This document shows positions 1 to 9,298 of a stretch of DNA of 64,000 nucleotides, in pieces (the first letter of the stretch is position 1; every line of letters begins with the position of its first letter). Both the position numbers and the translations under genes were made by a program. The stretch spans positions 1,771,001 to 1,835,000 of the forward strand of contig NZ_CP015136.1 in NCBI RefSeq assembly GCF_001618865.1, given 5' to 3'. The notes under the pieces were generated by a model. It ran no database searches. It was not told the DNA's origin and was given only the letters and a program-made list of their open reading frames with translations. The stretch is from Luteitalea pratensis. Its GTDB lineage: Bacteria; Acidobacteriota; Vicinamibacteria; Vicinamibacterales; Vicinamibacteraceae.

Positions 1-1177
1 TCAGCGCCAACGGGATGACCAAGTACGCCAGCCACCCGATCGATGGCGCGATCGCATGCTGTTCGTACACGAGACGCCGCATCGTCTTGCCGGCGATCGG
101 CAGCAGCGTCACCGGCAGCGCGATCACCGCAGGCGCCCAGCGGCCCTCGGTCACGAGTGCGAGCGGGAGCACGCCCATCAGCAGCGACACGTCGGCGTAG
201 CGGCCCAGTAACGGCACGTCGGTGAACTCGGCCATCGCCAGCGCGCTGACGTGCAGGGCCAGGCCGGCCCACTCGAGCGAGGACGGCAACGTGCGTTCAC
301 TAGTTGCAGTCCCCGTGTCGTCCGATCTTGCCGGAGCCGCATCGTGCACGACGAGATCGCGATTGCGCCACACGCCAATCGACACGGCCGCGCCCAGGAC
401 GAAGCCGAACGTCGTCTCCATTGTGTTCCACCAGTTCACGTGCGGGTCGATGCCGGGCCACCAGCCGCGGGTGAACACGTCCGGATTCCATGCGTGGTAC
501 GCCTGCAGGCACTGGCCGACGGGGAAGCCGAGGGCGCCGCCGAGCACGCCCCATCCGAGCAGTCGCAACGCCAGGCGGTCGCCACGCCAGTAGCCCACGT
601 ACGCGGCGAGGACCGCGAGGGCGAGGAGCAGGCCGCCCCATACTTCGTGCCGGGGCTGCAGGTCGATGGCCTCAGGACGCCAGTACCAGCTGGCGGAGAA
701 GTAGAGGCGAGGCAGGAGACGCTGCGCCGGATCGAATGGGCCGTTGAGCAGCCAGACGCCAGCAGCGGCCATGCCCACCAGCGCCAGCATCAGCAGTGCC
801 AGTTCGCGGGCCCGGTAGCGGACGCCACCAAGGCCCATGCCGAGGCAGGTGCCGAAGAAGCCGATCCAGAGCCCGCCCTTGACGGCAAGGCCGAGCAGCC
901 CCCACCGCAGTGCCAGCCAGTTGCCGACGAGTGCGGCCTCCTGCGTCAGGCCGATCGTCTGGCCGTAGGTCATCGCGCCGCCGAAGCCGATCCCAATCGT
1001 GCCGAACGCGACGGCCCGCATGGCCCACGCCGCTGGCGCCCATGGCCTCACCAGCGACACGATCACCAGCGATACGAGCAGGCCGGCAATCATCGCGCCG
1101 GTCTCGTGCCCGTACTGCCCGCGGATGCCCCAGCCCATGGCGCCCGCTGCCGCGCCACTCAGGAGCAGGCGGGTCAT
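1..1177 (-). CDS. Conserved multi-pass membrane protein, unknown function (3' end outside window)
   Basis: Reading leftwards from the ATG at 1177, the frame stays open to the window edge, giving at least 392 codons. The protein is mostly hydrophobic with about ten likely membrane helices and short polar loops. A glycine-rich motif near the N-terminus, GWGIRGQYGHETGAM (about residues 15-29), looks like a family signature; I recall similar proteins of unknown function in Acidobacteriota and Planctomycetes. A W/H-rich stretch around residue 240 (DPHVNWWNTMET) is also distinctive. No transporter motif is recognised. The start is supported by the Met directly before the conserved block. It lies 108 bp downstream of the PVC haem protein on the same strand, separated by a repeat array. 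Function not assigned. Confidence 0.8.
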   Translation of the reverse strand, partial: MTRLLLSGAAAGAMGWGIRGQYGHETGAMIAGLLVSLVIVSLVRPWAPAAWAMRAVAFGTIGIGFGGAMTYGQTIGLTQEAALVGNWLALRWGLLGLAVKGGLWIGFFGTCLGMGLGGVRYRARELALLMLALVGMAAAGVWLLNGPFDPAQRLLPRLYFSASWYWRPEAIDLQPRHEVWGGLLLALAVLAAYVGYWRGDRLALRLLGWGVLGGALGFPVGQCLQAYHAWNPDVFTRGWWPGIDPHVNWWNTMETTFGFVLGAAVSIGVWRNRDLVVHDAAPARSDDTGTATSERTLPSSLEWAGLALHVSALAMAEFTDVPLLGRYADVSLLMGVLPLALVTEGRWAPAVIALPVTLLPIAGKTMRRLVYEQHAIAPSIGWLAYLVIPLAL

Positions 1178-1181
1178 TTCA

Positions 1182-1253
1182 ATGCCTCATGCCTGATGCC
1201 TCATGCTTGAATCCCGAATCCCGCATCGCCTGTCGACCAAGGTCGACGGCTAC
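1182..1253. repeat. Heptamer array joined to a palindrome
   Basis: Seven consecutive 7-bp units run from 1182 to 1230 (ATGCCTC, ATGCCTG, ATGCCTC, ATGCTTG, AATCCCG twice, CATCGCC). A palindrome follows immediately at 1231-1253 (TGTCGACCAAGGTCGACGGC), which is the reverse complement of the GTAGCCGTCGACCT element seen elsewhere in the window. The array begins 5 bp upstream of the membrane-protein start codon, so it occupies that gene's 5' leader. This leaves no recognisable ribosome-binding site there. Confidence 0.8.
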
Positions 1254-1285
1254 GCCCTGAAAGTAGGTGGATGTAGGTGGCGACC

Positions 1286-4200
1286 CTACCGCAACCCGCT
1301 GAGGAACTCGATCAGGTCGCGCACCTCGCGCGGCTTCAGCACGAGGCCGAGCGGCGGCATCGCGGACACCGGGTCGGTCCGTTCCGCGATGTCCGCCTTC
1401 TTCAGCTGGCGCTGCGTCACCGGTATGCCCGCCAGCACGACGACCTCGGTGTCGGTCTCTTCCTTCAGGGTGCCGTCGACGCGGTCGCCGTTCTTCAGGG
1501 TGATCCCGACCGTGCCGAAGCCGGGGGCGATCCGCTTGTTGGGCTCGACGAGCGCCTCGAACAACTGGTCGCGCGTCAGCGTGGCGCCGATCTTCGAGAG
1601 GTCCGGGCCGACATCGGCGCCTCGGCCGCGGATGGCGTGGCAGCGCGCGCACTCGGCGAGCGGGTTCTGCATCAACACCTGCTGACCCTTGCGCGCGTCG
1701 CCGCCGGCGATCGAGCCGGCGCGGAACGCCTTGATCAGCGCGTCGGCCTGCTGCTTGCGCTGGTAGGCATCGAGGCGCTTCTGCAGCGGCGCGGATCCGT
1801 CGGCCTGCACGGCATCGACGAGGTCGATTTGGAGCACCGGCGCCATCGTGCCGGCATCGAGGTCATCGAGATACGTCGACAGCAGCTTACGAGATTCGGG
1901 GGACTTGAGCGTCCCGAGCGCCTCGAGCGCCCCCTGCTGCTCGGCAACGCCGCCCGTCTTCACGATCGCTCCGAGGTGCTGCACCTTGGCGGCCGCCGAG
2001 ATCGGCAGCCCCGGCAGCAGGGCAAGCGCCGCGCGCCGCACCACCGGATCCTTGTCGGCCAGTGCGGTCTCCATCAGCGCGCCCATGTCGCCAGCCTTCA
2101 TCTCCTGCAGCCCGCGCAACGACGCGGTGCGGACCAGGACCGACGGGTCAGACTTGAGTTGCGCCTCCAGCACCGGTGCAACAGCGCGTGCCTCCAGTCT
2201 CCCTGCGGCTTCGGCAAGGGCGACCTTCACCTCCACGTCGGCCTTGTCCTGCCCCTTCGTCTCGTCCACCAGCCGTTCGATCGCCGCACGTGCCGCCGCG
2301 GCGTCTCGGGTCGGGCTCGCAGGGGCCTTCGGGGCCGGCTTGTTCGCGGCGGCCTGTCCGGCAGCCGCCAGCACCACCCGAGGCTCGGCTGCCCGCGCAT
2401 CCGCAGCCGCGCGACTTCCGTCGGCGGACTCCCGACGGGCGGCCAGGCTCGGCCCGGCGGCCACGGTCACCTGCGTGTGATAGAAGCCATCAACGCGATC
2501 CATCGGTGACGGCTGGTGCCAGACACCCAGCGCGGAGATGGCCTCGGTGCGCAGTTCGGATGGCGTCGCGGTGTCGCGCGCAAGCTGCTCGAGGCGCGCG
2601 ACAGCCTCCGGCGTGCCGAGCCGCACATTGGCGTTGATGGCGCGCCGCACGAGTGGCTCGTTGGTCACTTTTGCAGTGCCGAGTCGCGCCGCGAGTTGCG
2701 CAATCGCTCCCGGGATGCCGCCATCGTCGTTGATTGCGCGCGCCGCGTCGGTGGCGACCCCTTCATCGGCGTCGGCGAGGAACCGCGCCACCCCACCATG
2801 ATGCAGCCGGCGCAGTGCCACGACGGCGGCGCTGCGCACGCTCTTCGAGGCGTGCGACGCCAGTGCCTCGAGGGCCGCGGTGTCGCCAATGGCGGCAAGG
2901 GCCCCGGCGCCCGTGTGTTGCAGCCATTGGTCGCGCCCATCGTTGGCCGCGAGCATCTCGACGATTGCGGCGCCCGCGGGCCGATAGGCCAGACGGCCGA
3001 GGGCCTCGGCGGCGAAGAAGCGCGCACGCGGCTCGGCGTCCTTCAACAGGGGAACGACGCGATCGGCGGCGGCCGCGTACCGGACGTCGCCGATCAGGCG
3101 AGCCGCCTGGGCCCGGATCTCGGCGTCGGCATCGGTGAGGAAGGCCACGAGTTCGGCCGCCTGTGCCGACTGCTTGCGCGACAGTTGCGCGACGCCCCAG
3201 AGGCCGTGCAGTCGTGCGTGCAGGTCCGCGCGATCGCGCGCCGCGAGGAGGAGCGCCTGCACGTCGCCGCGACGTACGAGGTCGAACTGCGCCTTCTGCC
3301 GCACCCGCATGTCGACGTGGCGAAGCAGCGCGGCGACGTCACCGGCGGGCCGCTGCGCGAAGTCCGCGCGCAGCAGGTCCTGCACCTCCTTGCGGATGGC
3401 GCTACCGGCCGCGGCCGGCGTGTCCAGCTTCCAGAGCCGGCCGTTGTTCTTCGAATCCCAGCCCGTGATCCAGTCGGTGAGGTACAGCGCCCCGTCCGGG
3501 CCGATTTTCATGCCGACGACGAGCACGCCCTTGGTGAGGACTTTTTCGTCCTTCTTCTTGAAGCCGGCGCCGTCTGGCGAGAGGGTGAACCCGTAGACGC
3601 GCGCATTCGGCGCGGCGCCAGGGAAACTCGAGACGAAGAAGTAGTCCTTCCACGCATCGGAGAGCGCCGTCCCCGGGTTGTAGACCATGCCCGAGGGCCC
3701 GGCATACCAGTTCTCGATCGGCGCGAGGATGTGCGCCGCCTGGTTCTCCGGACGCGGCTTGAAGTACGACTCGCGCATCCACACGTTGTAGCGGTTGTTC
3801 TTCGCGTCGGTGTACTTGCCGTACTGCCAGTTCGATCGCCAGCCGCTGTCCGATCCGTAGGGCAGGTAGACGAGGCGTTCCTTCTCGCCGGGATGATCGC
3901 CGTCGTTGTCGACCGAGATCAGGTTGCCGCGATCGTCGAAGGAGAACTCCTGCAGGTTGCGCGTGCCGGTGGAGAAGACCTCGAAGCCCGATCCGTCCAG
4001 TTCGGACCGCATCACGGCGCCCTGGTTGGGCACGCTCCACGTCTTGCCGGCCTTGTCCACGAGATGCAACCCGATGTCGCCGACCTCCCAGTACAGGCGG
4101 CCGTCGGGGCCGAGCGTCACGCCGGAGACGCCATGACCGCCGAAGGCCGGGTGGGTGTTGAAGCCCTCGCCGATCGTGGTGCGCTGGTCGAGCACGCCGT

Positions 4201-4861
4201 CGCCGTCGCTGTCGCGCAGCCGGTAGACGCCCGGCGGGACACCCGCGATCACGCTGCCGTCCTGCAGCAGGATGCCGCCGAGGATGTCAAACGCCGGGTC
4301 CTCGTTGAATCCCTCGAAGACGAGGCGCGATTCGTCGGCACGCCCGTCGCCGTCGGTGTCGCGGATGCGGTAGATCCGCTCCTTGTACTCCTCCATGTCC
4401 TTGATGTCGCGGGACCCGTCCTTGTTCAGGTCCGCGATCCACGCGTTCTTGTCGCTGTTGGCCGGCGCCATGACCTTGCGGTAGAAGGCGCGCAGGTCCT
4501 GCATGGACTTCAACGTGTGGACGGTGGCCATCCAGTCCTGGTGCTGACGGATGTCGAGCGGCATGTTGTTGCGGCTCGTGCTGGTCACGTACAGCGTGCC
4601 GTCGGGCTCGAGGTCGATCGCGACAGGATCGACGAGCAACTCCTCCGACGCCCACAGCGACAACTCCACACCCTCGGGAAGTTCGACCGAGAGTTTGGCG
4701 CGGGCGTCGGTCGCGAGACGCGTGACCGCGGCCTTGTCGAGACGCGTCGTCTCGCCCGGTGTCGCGGGAGGAGCGGACGGAGGCTGGGCCCCGCGCAGCA
4801 GCACGCTGGAAGCGAGGGACAGCCCGATCAGGGCGGCAAAGGACGGCCAGCGGGAACCCAT
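1286..4861 (-). CDS. PVC-type haem-binding CxxCH protein with beta-propeller and HEAT-like repeats
   Basis: A predicted 1,191-residue exported protein. From the ATG at 4861 there is a signal peptide (MGSRWPSFAALIGLSLASSV), then an N-terminal membrane-bound-dehydrogenase-type beta-propeller (about residues 45-500; PDGTLYVTSTSRNN, DGDGRADESRLVFEG). An Ala/Leu-rich HEAT-like helical middle follows (about 520-1020). The C-terminal haem domain has CARCH near residue 1072 and a distal GPDLSKIGATLTRDQL segment (about 1060-1191). This is the TIGR02604/TIGR02603 architecture typical of Planctomycetes, Verrucomicrobia and Vicinamibacteria. Such proteins are thought to be periplasmic redox or sugar-oxidation enzymes, but the substrate is unknown. 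It is divergent from a ThuA-like gene across 73 bp, a pairing that recurs as a fusion at 52.1-55.8 kb. Confidence 0.9.
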   Translation of the reverse strand: MGSRWPSFAALIGLSLASSVLLRGAQPPSAPPATPGETTRLDKAAVTRLATDARAKLSVELPEGVELSLWASEELLVDPVAIDLEPDGTLYVTSTSRNNMPLDIRQHQDWMATVHTLKSMQDLRAFYRKVMAPANSDKNAWIADLNKDGSRDIKDMEEYKERIYRIRDTDGDGRADESRLVFEGFNEDPAFDILGGILLQDGSVIAGVPPGVYRLRDSDGDGVLDQRTTIGEGFNTHPAFGGHGVSGVTLGPDGRLYWEVGDIGLHLVDKAGKTWSVPNQGAVMRSELDGSGFEVFSTGTRNLQEFSFDDRGNLISVDNDGDHPGEKERLVYLPYGSDSGWRSNWQYGKYTDAKNNRYNVWMRESYFKPRPENQAAHILAPIENWYAGPSGMVYNPGTALSDAWKDYFFVSSFPGAAPNARVYGFTLSPDGAGFKKKDEKVLTKGVLVVGMKIGPDGALYLTDWITGWDSKNNGRLWKLDTPAAAGSAIRKEVQDLLRADFAQRPAGDVAALLRHVDMRVRQKAQFDLVRRGDVQALLLAARDRADLHARLHGLWGVAQLSRKQSAQAAELVAFLTDADAEIRAQAARLIGDVRYAAAADRVVPLLKDAEPRARFFAAEALGRLAYRPAGAAIVEMLAANDGRDQWLQHTGAGALAAIGDTAALEALASHASKSVRSAAVVALRRLHHGGVARFLADADEGVATDAARAINDDGGIPGAIAQLAARLGTAKVTNEPLVRRAINANVRLGTPEAVARLEQLARDTATPSELRTEAISALGVWHQPSPMDRVDGFYHTQVTVAAGPSLAARRESADGSRAAADARAAEPRVVLAAAGQAAANKPAPKAPASPTRDAAAARAAIERLVDETKGQDKADVEVKVALAEAAGRLEARAVAPVLEAQLKSDPSVLVRTASLRGLQEMKAGDMGALMETALADKDPVVRRAALALLPGLPISAAAKVQHLGAIVKTGGVAEQQGALEALGTLKSPESRKLLSTYLDDLDAGTMAPVLQIDLVDAVQADGSAPLQKRLDAYQRKQQADALIKAFRAGSIAGGDARKGQQVLMQNPLAECARCHAIRGRGADVGPDLSKIGATLTRDQLFEALVEPNKRIAPGFGTVGITLKNGDRVDGTLKEETDTEVVVLAGIPVTQRQLKKADIAERTDPVSAMPPLGLVLKPREVRDLIEFLSGLR

Positions 4862-4934
4862 GGAATGTGCCTGATTTCTATCACGACTCGCCAGGCCCGC
4901 CTCGATTACCATACAGCCGACCCAAGGAGTGCGG

Positions 4935-5882
4935 ATGAGACAGACGTTCATTGGCCTGATGGTGACCGTTGCCGTGGCGGCGACGATGGCGGCGCAAGGT
5001 CCGGCGCGCACGAAGGTGATGCTGCTCGACGGCGAGAGCGGGGGGCCGTATCACAAGTGGCAACTGACGACGCCGCTGATCAAGAAGGCGCTCGAGGAGA
5101 CCGGCAAGTTCGACGTCACCGTCGTCACGGCTCCCGCGGTGACCGGCGTGTTGACCGACTTCCGGCCGGATTTCGCGGCCTTCAAGGCCGTGGTCTTCAA
5201 CTACGACGCCCCTGACGAACGCTGGCCCGAGCCCTTGCGCGCCGCCTTCGAACAATACGTCTCGGCAGGTGGCGGTGTCGTCATCGTGCACGCGGCCGAC
5301 AACGCGTTCTCCGGATGGAAAGCCTGGAACGACATGATCGGGGTGGGTGGCTGGCGTGGCCGGACGGTCGCGTCGGGGCCGTACTGGTACTACAAGGACG
5401 ACAAGCTCGTGAAGGACACCGCCGATGGCCCCGGGGCGTCGCATGGTCGTCGCACGCCGTACGCCATCAAGACCCGCGCGGCCGATCACCCCGTCATGAA
5501 GGGCTTGCCGGCGACGTGGATGCACCAGGGCGACGAACTCTATGCGCACTTGCGCGGGCCCGGCACCAACATGACCGTCCTCGCCACCGCCTTTGCCGAT
5601 CCGGCCAACAACGGCACCGACCGTGACGAGCCGATCCTGATGGCCAGTACCTTCGGCAAGGGGCGTACCTTCCACACGGTGCTCGGTCACGACATCGTCG
5701 GGATGAGCTGCGTCGGCTTCGTGGTCACGCTGCAGCGGGCGACCGAATGGGTGGCGACCGGTGCCGTCACGCAGAAGGTGCCGACGTCGTTCCCGACGGC
5801 GACCACCGTCAGCTACCGGGCCGACCTGGCGGCCCTCGATCCGAACTACGCGCGCGGGCTGAATTCGCTGGACGCGAAGTAG
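4935..5882 (+). CDS. ThuA-like domain protein, secreted
   Basis: A 315-residue protein with a cleavable signal (MRQTFIGLMVTVAVAATMAA) followed by a ThuA-like fold of the class I glutamine-amidotransferase type. Visible signatures are MLLDGESGGPYHKW, VVFNYDAPDERWP, GGGVVIVHAADNAF and GKGRTFHTVLGHD. ThuA-like proteins are linked to trehalose or other sugar utilisation, and no enzyme reaction is settled for this subgroup. The ATG at 4935 is preferred over GTG 4929 because AAGGAG at 4924-4929 lies 5 bp upstream. It diverges from the haem-propeller gene; a joint role in periplasmic sugar modification is inferred from that and from the fusion at 52.1 kb. Confidence 0.88.
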   Translation: MRQTFIGLMVTVAVAATMAAQGPARTKVMLLDGESGGPYHKWQLTTPLIKKALEETGKFDVTVVTAPAVTGVLTDFRPDFAAFKAVVFNYDAPDERWPEPLRAAFEQYVSAGGGVVIVHAADNAFSGWKAWNDMIGVGGWRGRTVASGPYWYYKDDKLVKDTADGPGASHGRRTPYAIKTRAADHPVMKGLPATWMHQGDELYAHLRGPGTNMTVLATAFADPANNGTDRDEPILMASTFGKGRTFHTVLGHDIVGMSCVGFVVTLQRATEWVATGAVTQKVPTSFPTATTVSYRADLAALDPNYARGLNSLDAK

Positions 5883-5993
5883 GCCGCTGCAGGGGTTGGT
5901 AGTAAACTTGTCCACCGGTCGCGGGCGCGCGACGTTCGTCCATGCGCCCCGCCGCACCGATGGAGGCGTCGCGTTCCTTGCGACGCACGCACC

Positions 5994-7673
5994 ATGGCCG
6001 ATGGCACGGACGCGCCCGAGCGTGTCACCGTTGTACCGTCGCGGGGGCATGCAGAGGTCGGCGGCGAGAGTCCTGTGTCCCCGATCGACCAGGACGCCCT
6101 CAAGCTCGAGAAGAAGCGCAGCAAGGTTCGAGCGGCGTGGATCGCGTTTGTCGGCCGCATCCTCGCCCAGCTCATCGGTGCGGTCGCCACGGTGGTGCTG
6201 GGCCTCTACGTGGTGCGGACGTTCGGTGTCGAGGGACCCGCCAAGCGTGGCGCCACGCCGCCATCAGCCGTAGCCACGGTCACGCCCGCCGCGTTGCGCC
6301 GGCCTGCCCTGGTGGTGTTGCCCTTCCAGGTCTACTCTCCTTCGAGCACGGACCAGAGATTGAGCGATGGGTTCACCGAGGCGCTCATCGCCGACCTGTC
6401 GGGTATCCCTGATCTCCGCGTGGTCTCACGAACGTCGTCGATGTACTACCGCGGCACCAGCAAGAAGCTTCCCGCCATTGCCAGGGAGCTCGACGTGGAT
6501 CTCGTCGTCGAGGCATCGGTGGCGCGGCAGGCGAGTCACGTGCGCGTGACCGTGCAGTTGATCGAGGCCGCCAGTGACTCGCACGTGTGGTCGCAGACCT
6601 ACGACAGGCGGACGGGGGATGTCCTCGCCCTGCAGGCCGACCTGACGCGCGCCATCGCACAGGAACTGCGTGCGGCGATCGTGCCGCGACAGGAGCGTGC
6701 GGTGGCCGAGCGGGCTGGTCTGCCCAACGACGTCACCGGGGAGTACCTGCGCGGCCGGACCGCGTTCGACCGCCGCTCTCCCAGTGATCTCGCGTCGGCG
6801 ACCACGCTCTTCGAGCGCGTCGTTGCCCGCTCCCCGGCGTTTGCGCCGGCGCATGCCGCGCTCGCGGCCACGTGGTGCCTGCGGGCGCTCGATGCCTTTG
6901 GCGCGCCGGCGGCACGCGAGGCGCTCGACAAGGCCGAAGCGTCGGCCCTCGAGGCACTTCGTCTCGACATGTCGAATCCCGACGCCCATTTCGCGCTCGC
7001 CGTCGTGCGCCATCGCCGCGACTGGAAGTGGGGCGACGCCGAACGTGAGTTCCTGCGGGTGTTCGAGCTGCGCGAGAGCCACGTGACGGCGCACCAGTGG
7101 TACTCGATCTTCCTGGCCGAGCAGGGCCGCCACGATCAGGCGGGGCAGCAGGCGGCACGCGCCCTGGCACTGGACCCGACCTCCGCCTCTGTGCATCGCA
7201 CCGCCGGACTGGTGGCGTTGTACGGCCGCCGCCTCGACGCCGCGGAAGTCGCCCTGCGGCGATCGCTGACGCTGGAACCCTCCGCAGGCGTCACGCGCCT
7301 GCTACTGGCCTCGGTGCTGCTCGAGCAGGGCAAGCATGAGCAGGCAAGAGCGATGGCGACGGTCGTTCGCGATGTGGAACTGCAGGATCAGCGCCTCGCG
7401 CTGCTGGCGCACGCCGCCATGCGCGTGGGCAACACGGCGGCGGCAACACGGTACCGCGCCGAGATCGCGGTCCTGCCGGGGCCGCGATCGCTGATGGCGG
7501 AAGCGCGCATGTGCGCAGCCGTCGGCGACACGGACGCCCTGGTCGCGACAGCCGCGCGCGCCGTCGAGCAGCGCACGCCACTGGCGGCCGCCCTGAAGGT
7601 GCATCCGCTCTTCGAGCCGGTCCGCCAGGCCGTCGCCTTCCAGGCCCTGATGCGCAGGGTCGGCCTTTCATGA
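5994..7673 (+). CDS. TolB-like/TPR membrane protein
   Basis: A 559-residue protein with a cytoplasmic N-terminus, one transmembrane helix (about 48-75), and a domain of about 104-230 that resembles the TolB N-terminal-like module found in adenylate-cyclase/TPR proteins (ALVVLPFQVYSPSSTDQRLS, GFTEALIADLSGIPDLRVVS, HVWSQTYDR). The rest is alpha-helical TPR-like repeats (about 240-540). In relatives this architecture is often fused to a DNA-binding or kinase domain; here neither is present. It overlaps the following porin gene by 4 bp (ATGA), so the two are translationally coupled, suggesting an envelope or transport-sensing role. Function inferred only from architecture. Confidence 0.85.
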   Translation: MADGTDAPERVTVVPSRGHAEVGGESPVSPIDQDALKLEKKRSKVRAAWIAFVGRILAQLIGAVATVVLGLYVVRTFGVEGPAKRGATPPSAVATVTPAALRRPALVVLPFQVYSPSSTDQRLSDGFTEALIADLSGIPDLRVVSRTSSMYYRGTSKKLPAIARELDVDLVVEASVARQASHVRVTVQLIEAASDSHVWSQTYDRRTGDVLALQADLTRAIAQELRAAIVPRQERAVAERAGLPNDVTGEYLRGRTAFDRRSPSDLASATTLFERVVARSPAFAPAHAALAATWCLRALDAFGAPAAREALDKAEASALEALRLDMSNPDAHFALAVVRHRRDWKWGDAEREFLRVFELRESHVTAHQWYSIFLAEQGRHDQAGQQAARALALDPTSASVHRTAGLVALYGRRLDAAEVALRRSLTLEPSAGVTRLLLASVLLEQGKHEQARAMATVVRDVELQDQRLALLAHAAMRVGNTAAATRYRAEIAVLPGPRSLMAEARMCAAVGDTDALVATAARAVEQRTPLAAALKVHPLFEPVRQAVAFQALMRRVGLS

Positions 7674-9028
7674 GCCGAGCCGTACGATGGGGCGCGACCC
7701 TGTGTGCCCTCGGGCTCGTCGTCGCAACTACGGCGCCCGTGTACGCGCAGGGTGCCGAGGGGACCCAGGGCGCCCCACAGGGGCAGACGCCCGCGAATCC
7801 GCCCCCGGGCCAGGATCCGGCGAAGCCGGACGGCGACGACCAGAAGAAAGCGAAGCCGGTGGGGTTCCGGTGGAACAAGGGGTTGTCCCTGCGCCTGGGT
7901 GAAGCCGGGCACATCGACTTCAAGGTGCGCCTGCAGGGAGACCTGCAGGACTCCGAGGGGCCTACCGGCGACGACGACGACCCCTCGTTCGACTTCGCCC
8001 GGCGCCGCGTAGGCATCGAGGGCGAACTGTTCGACCTGATCGAGTTCCAGGTCGAACGCGAGCTCACCGGTGACGAGCCCTGGCGTGACGTGTATGTGAA
8101 CGTGCGGCCCGTGACCAGCGTGCAGTTCCAGGGTGGGCACTTCAAGCTACCGTTCAGCCTGGACCAGAACACCGGTTCCACGAACCTCGACTTCGTCTAC
8201 CGATCGCTTGCCGCGCGCCAATTGGCGCCGGGCCGCGACCCCGGCGTGATGGTCCACGGCCGCGTCTTGCCGCGCCGCGTTCTGCGCTACGAGGCCGGCG
8301 TGTTCAGCGACGACGGGCGCAACGCGCGCACCAACAACCCCGACAAGGTCTGGGGCGGCAAGACCATCGCGGGTCGCGTGGCCGTCCAGCCGTGGCGCAC
8401 GTTGGAGTCGGTGCTCGAGGATCTTCAGGTAGGGGTCGCGGCCACCAGGAGCGATGTGCCGGAAGGCATCCCGTCCTTGCGCGGCCAGGCCGTGCTCGGC
8501 GCGGTGTTCTATGACCCCGAAACGCCCGTCCTCGGCCTGCGTCGCCGCACGGGTGTCGAGGCGAGGTGGCGGCCGGGGCCGTTCTCGCTCAAGTCGGAGT
8601 ACATGCGCGTGACGACGGCGCGCGAAGGTCAGAGCGTGGAGTCCACGGACCTGTCGCCGCTGCTCGGCTCCGGCTGGTACGTGAGCGGCACGTGGGCGTT
8701 GACCGGCGAACGCAAGGCAAGCGGGCTCGACGAACCTCGACGGCCGCTGTTCCAGGGCGGTATCGGCGCAATCGAACTCGCGGCACGCACCGAAGCGCTG
8801 GACTTCCGCAGCACCGGCGAGGGCGAGGCGTTCAGTGGCCCGCGCGCCGACGTGATCCCACCGATCGCCGACCGGGTGTTCACCTTCGGCATCAACTGGT
8901 ACCTCAATCGCTACCTGAAGGTGCAGGCCAACGTCGTCCGGGAATCGTTTTCCGACGCGGAACGCAGTCCGACACCAGGCGATCCAGTAATCGTGAGCAC
9001 GCTGTTACGTGTCCAGCTCACGCTCTGA
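7670..9028 (+). CDS. Phosphate-selective-type porin (OprO/OprP family)
   Basis: A 452-residue outer-membrane protein. The ATG at 7670 overlaps the stop of the upstream gene and begins a clear signal peptide ending at AQG (about residue 27). A Pro/Gln/Asp-rich spacer follows, then the OprO/P barrel: DFKVRLQGDLQDSEG, FDFARRRVGIEGELFD, VQFQGGHFKLPFSLDQ, RDPGVMVHGRVL. It ends in alternating hydrophobic strands with a C-terminal aromatic/leucine residue (VQLTL) suited to BAM insertion. The family forms anion channels, phosphate or polyphosphate in Pseudomonas; specificity here is not shown. A metallophosphatase gene lies 270 bp downstream, which makes a phosphate-scavenging role plausible. Confidence 0.88.
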   Translation: MSRAVRWGATLCALGLVVATTAPVYAQGAEGTQGAPQGQTPANPPPGQDPAKPDGDDQKKAKPVGFRWNKGLSLRLGEAGHIDFKVRLQGDLQDSEGPTGDDDDPSFDFARRRVGIEGELFDLIEFQVERELTGDEPWRDVYVNVRPVTSVQFQGGHFKLPFSLDQNTGSTNLDFVYRSLAARQLAPGRDPGVMVHGRVLPRRVLRYEAGVFSDDGRNARTNNPDKVWGGKTIAGRVAVQPWRTLESVLEDLQVGVAATRSDVPEGIPSLRGQAVLGAVFYDPETPVLGLRRRTGVEARWRPGPFSLKSEYMRVTTAREGQSVESTDLSPLLGSGWYVSGTWALTGERKASGLDEPRRPLFQGGIGAIELAARTEALDFRSTGEGEAFSGPRADVIPPIADRVFTFGINWYLNRYLKVQANVVRESFSDAERSPTPGDPVIVSTLLRVQLTL

Positions 9029-9298
9029 CGACGAAAAACCTTTCGTGATCGCGTGCATCGATCCGCTGCCGGCGGCATGGATAGGATGGCAGCTATCGAA
9101 CGACAGGTGCCTTGCGGGGACGATTCGTCGTATCCTCTTGACGTTCCGAATACCCGCAGCACCAATGCACCACAAGCAGCCGTTTCCCCATGATCACTGC
9201 GCGGGGGCCCGCAGGGTCGTCCGCGTGCACCCGCGCGTCCGCGCGGTCTCGTTCTTCCAGGACATCGCGACGCCGCGACGGGACGTGACGGTGTCTCG

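Noticed and set aside
251-1210. Rightward open frame at the left edge
   Set aside because: The opposite strand encodes a coherent membrane protein with a conserved motif; the rightward frame is charged and low-complexity.
2516-5215. Rightward open frame of about 900 codons opposite the PVC haem protein
   Set aside because: It is antisense to a gene with signal peptide, propeller and CxxCH motifs; its translation is low-complexity and motif-free, as expected for a shadow frame in high-GC DNA.
9031-9046. ACGAAA-AACC-TTTCGT hairpin after the porin stop as a terminator
   Set aside because: The stem is only 6 bp and AT-rich with no T-tract; too weak to call.
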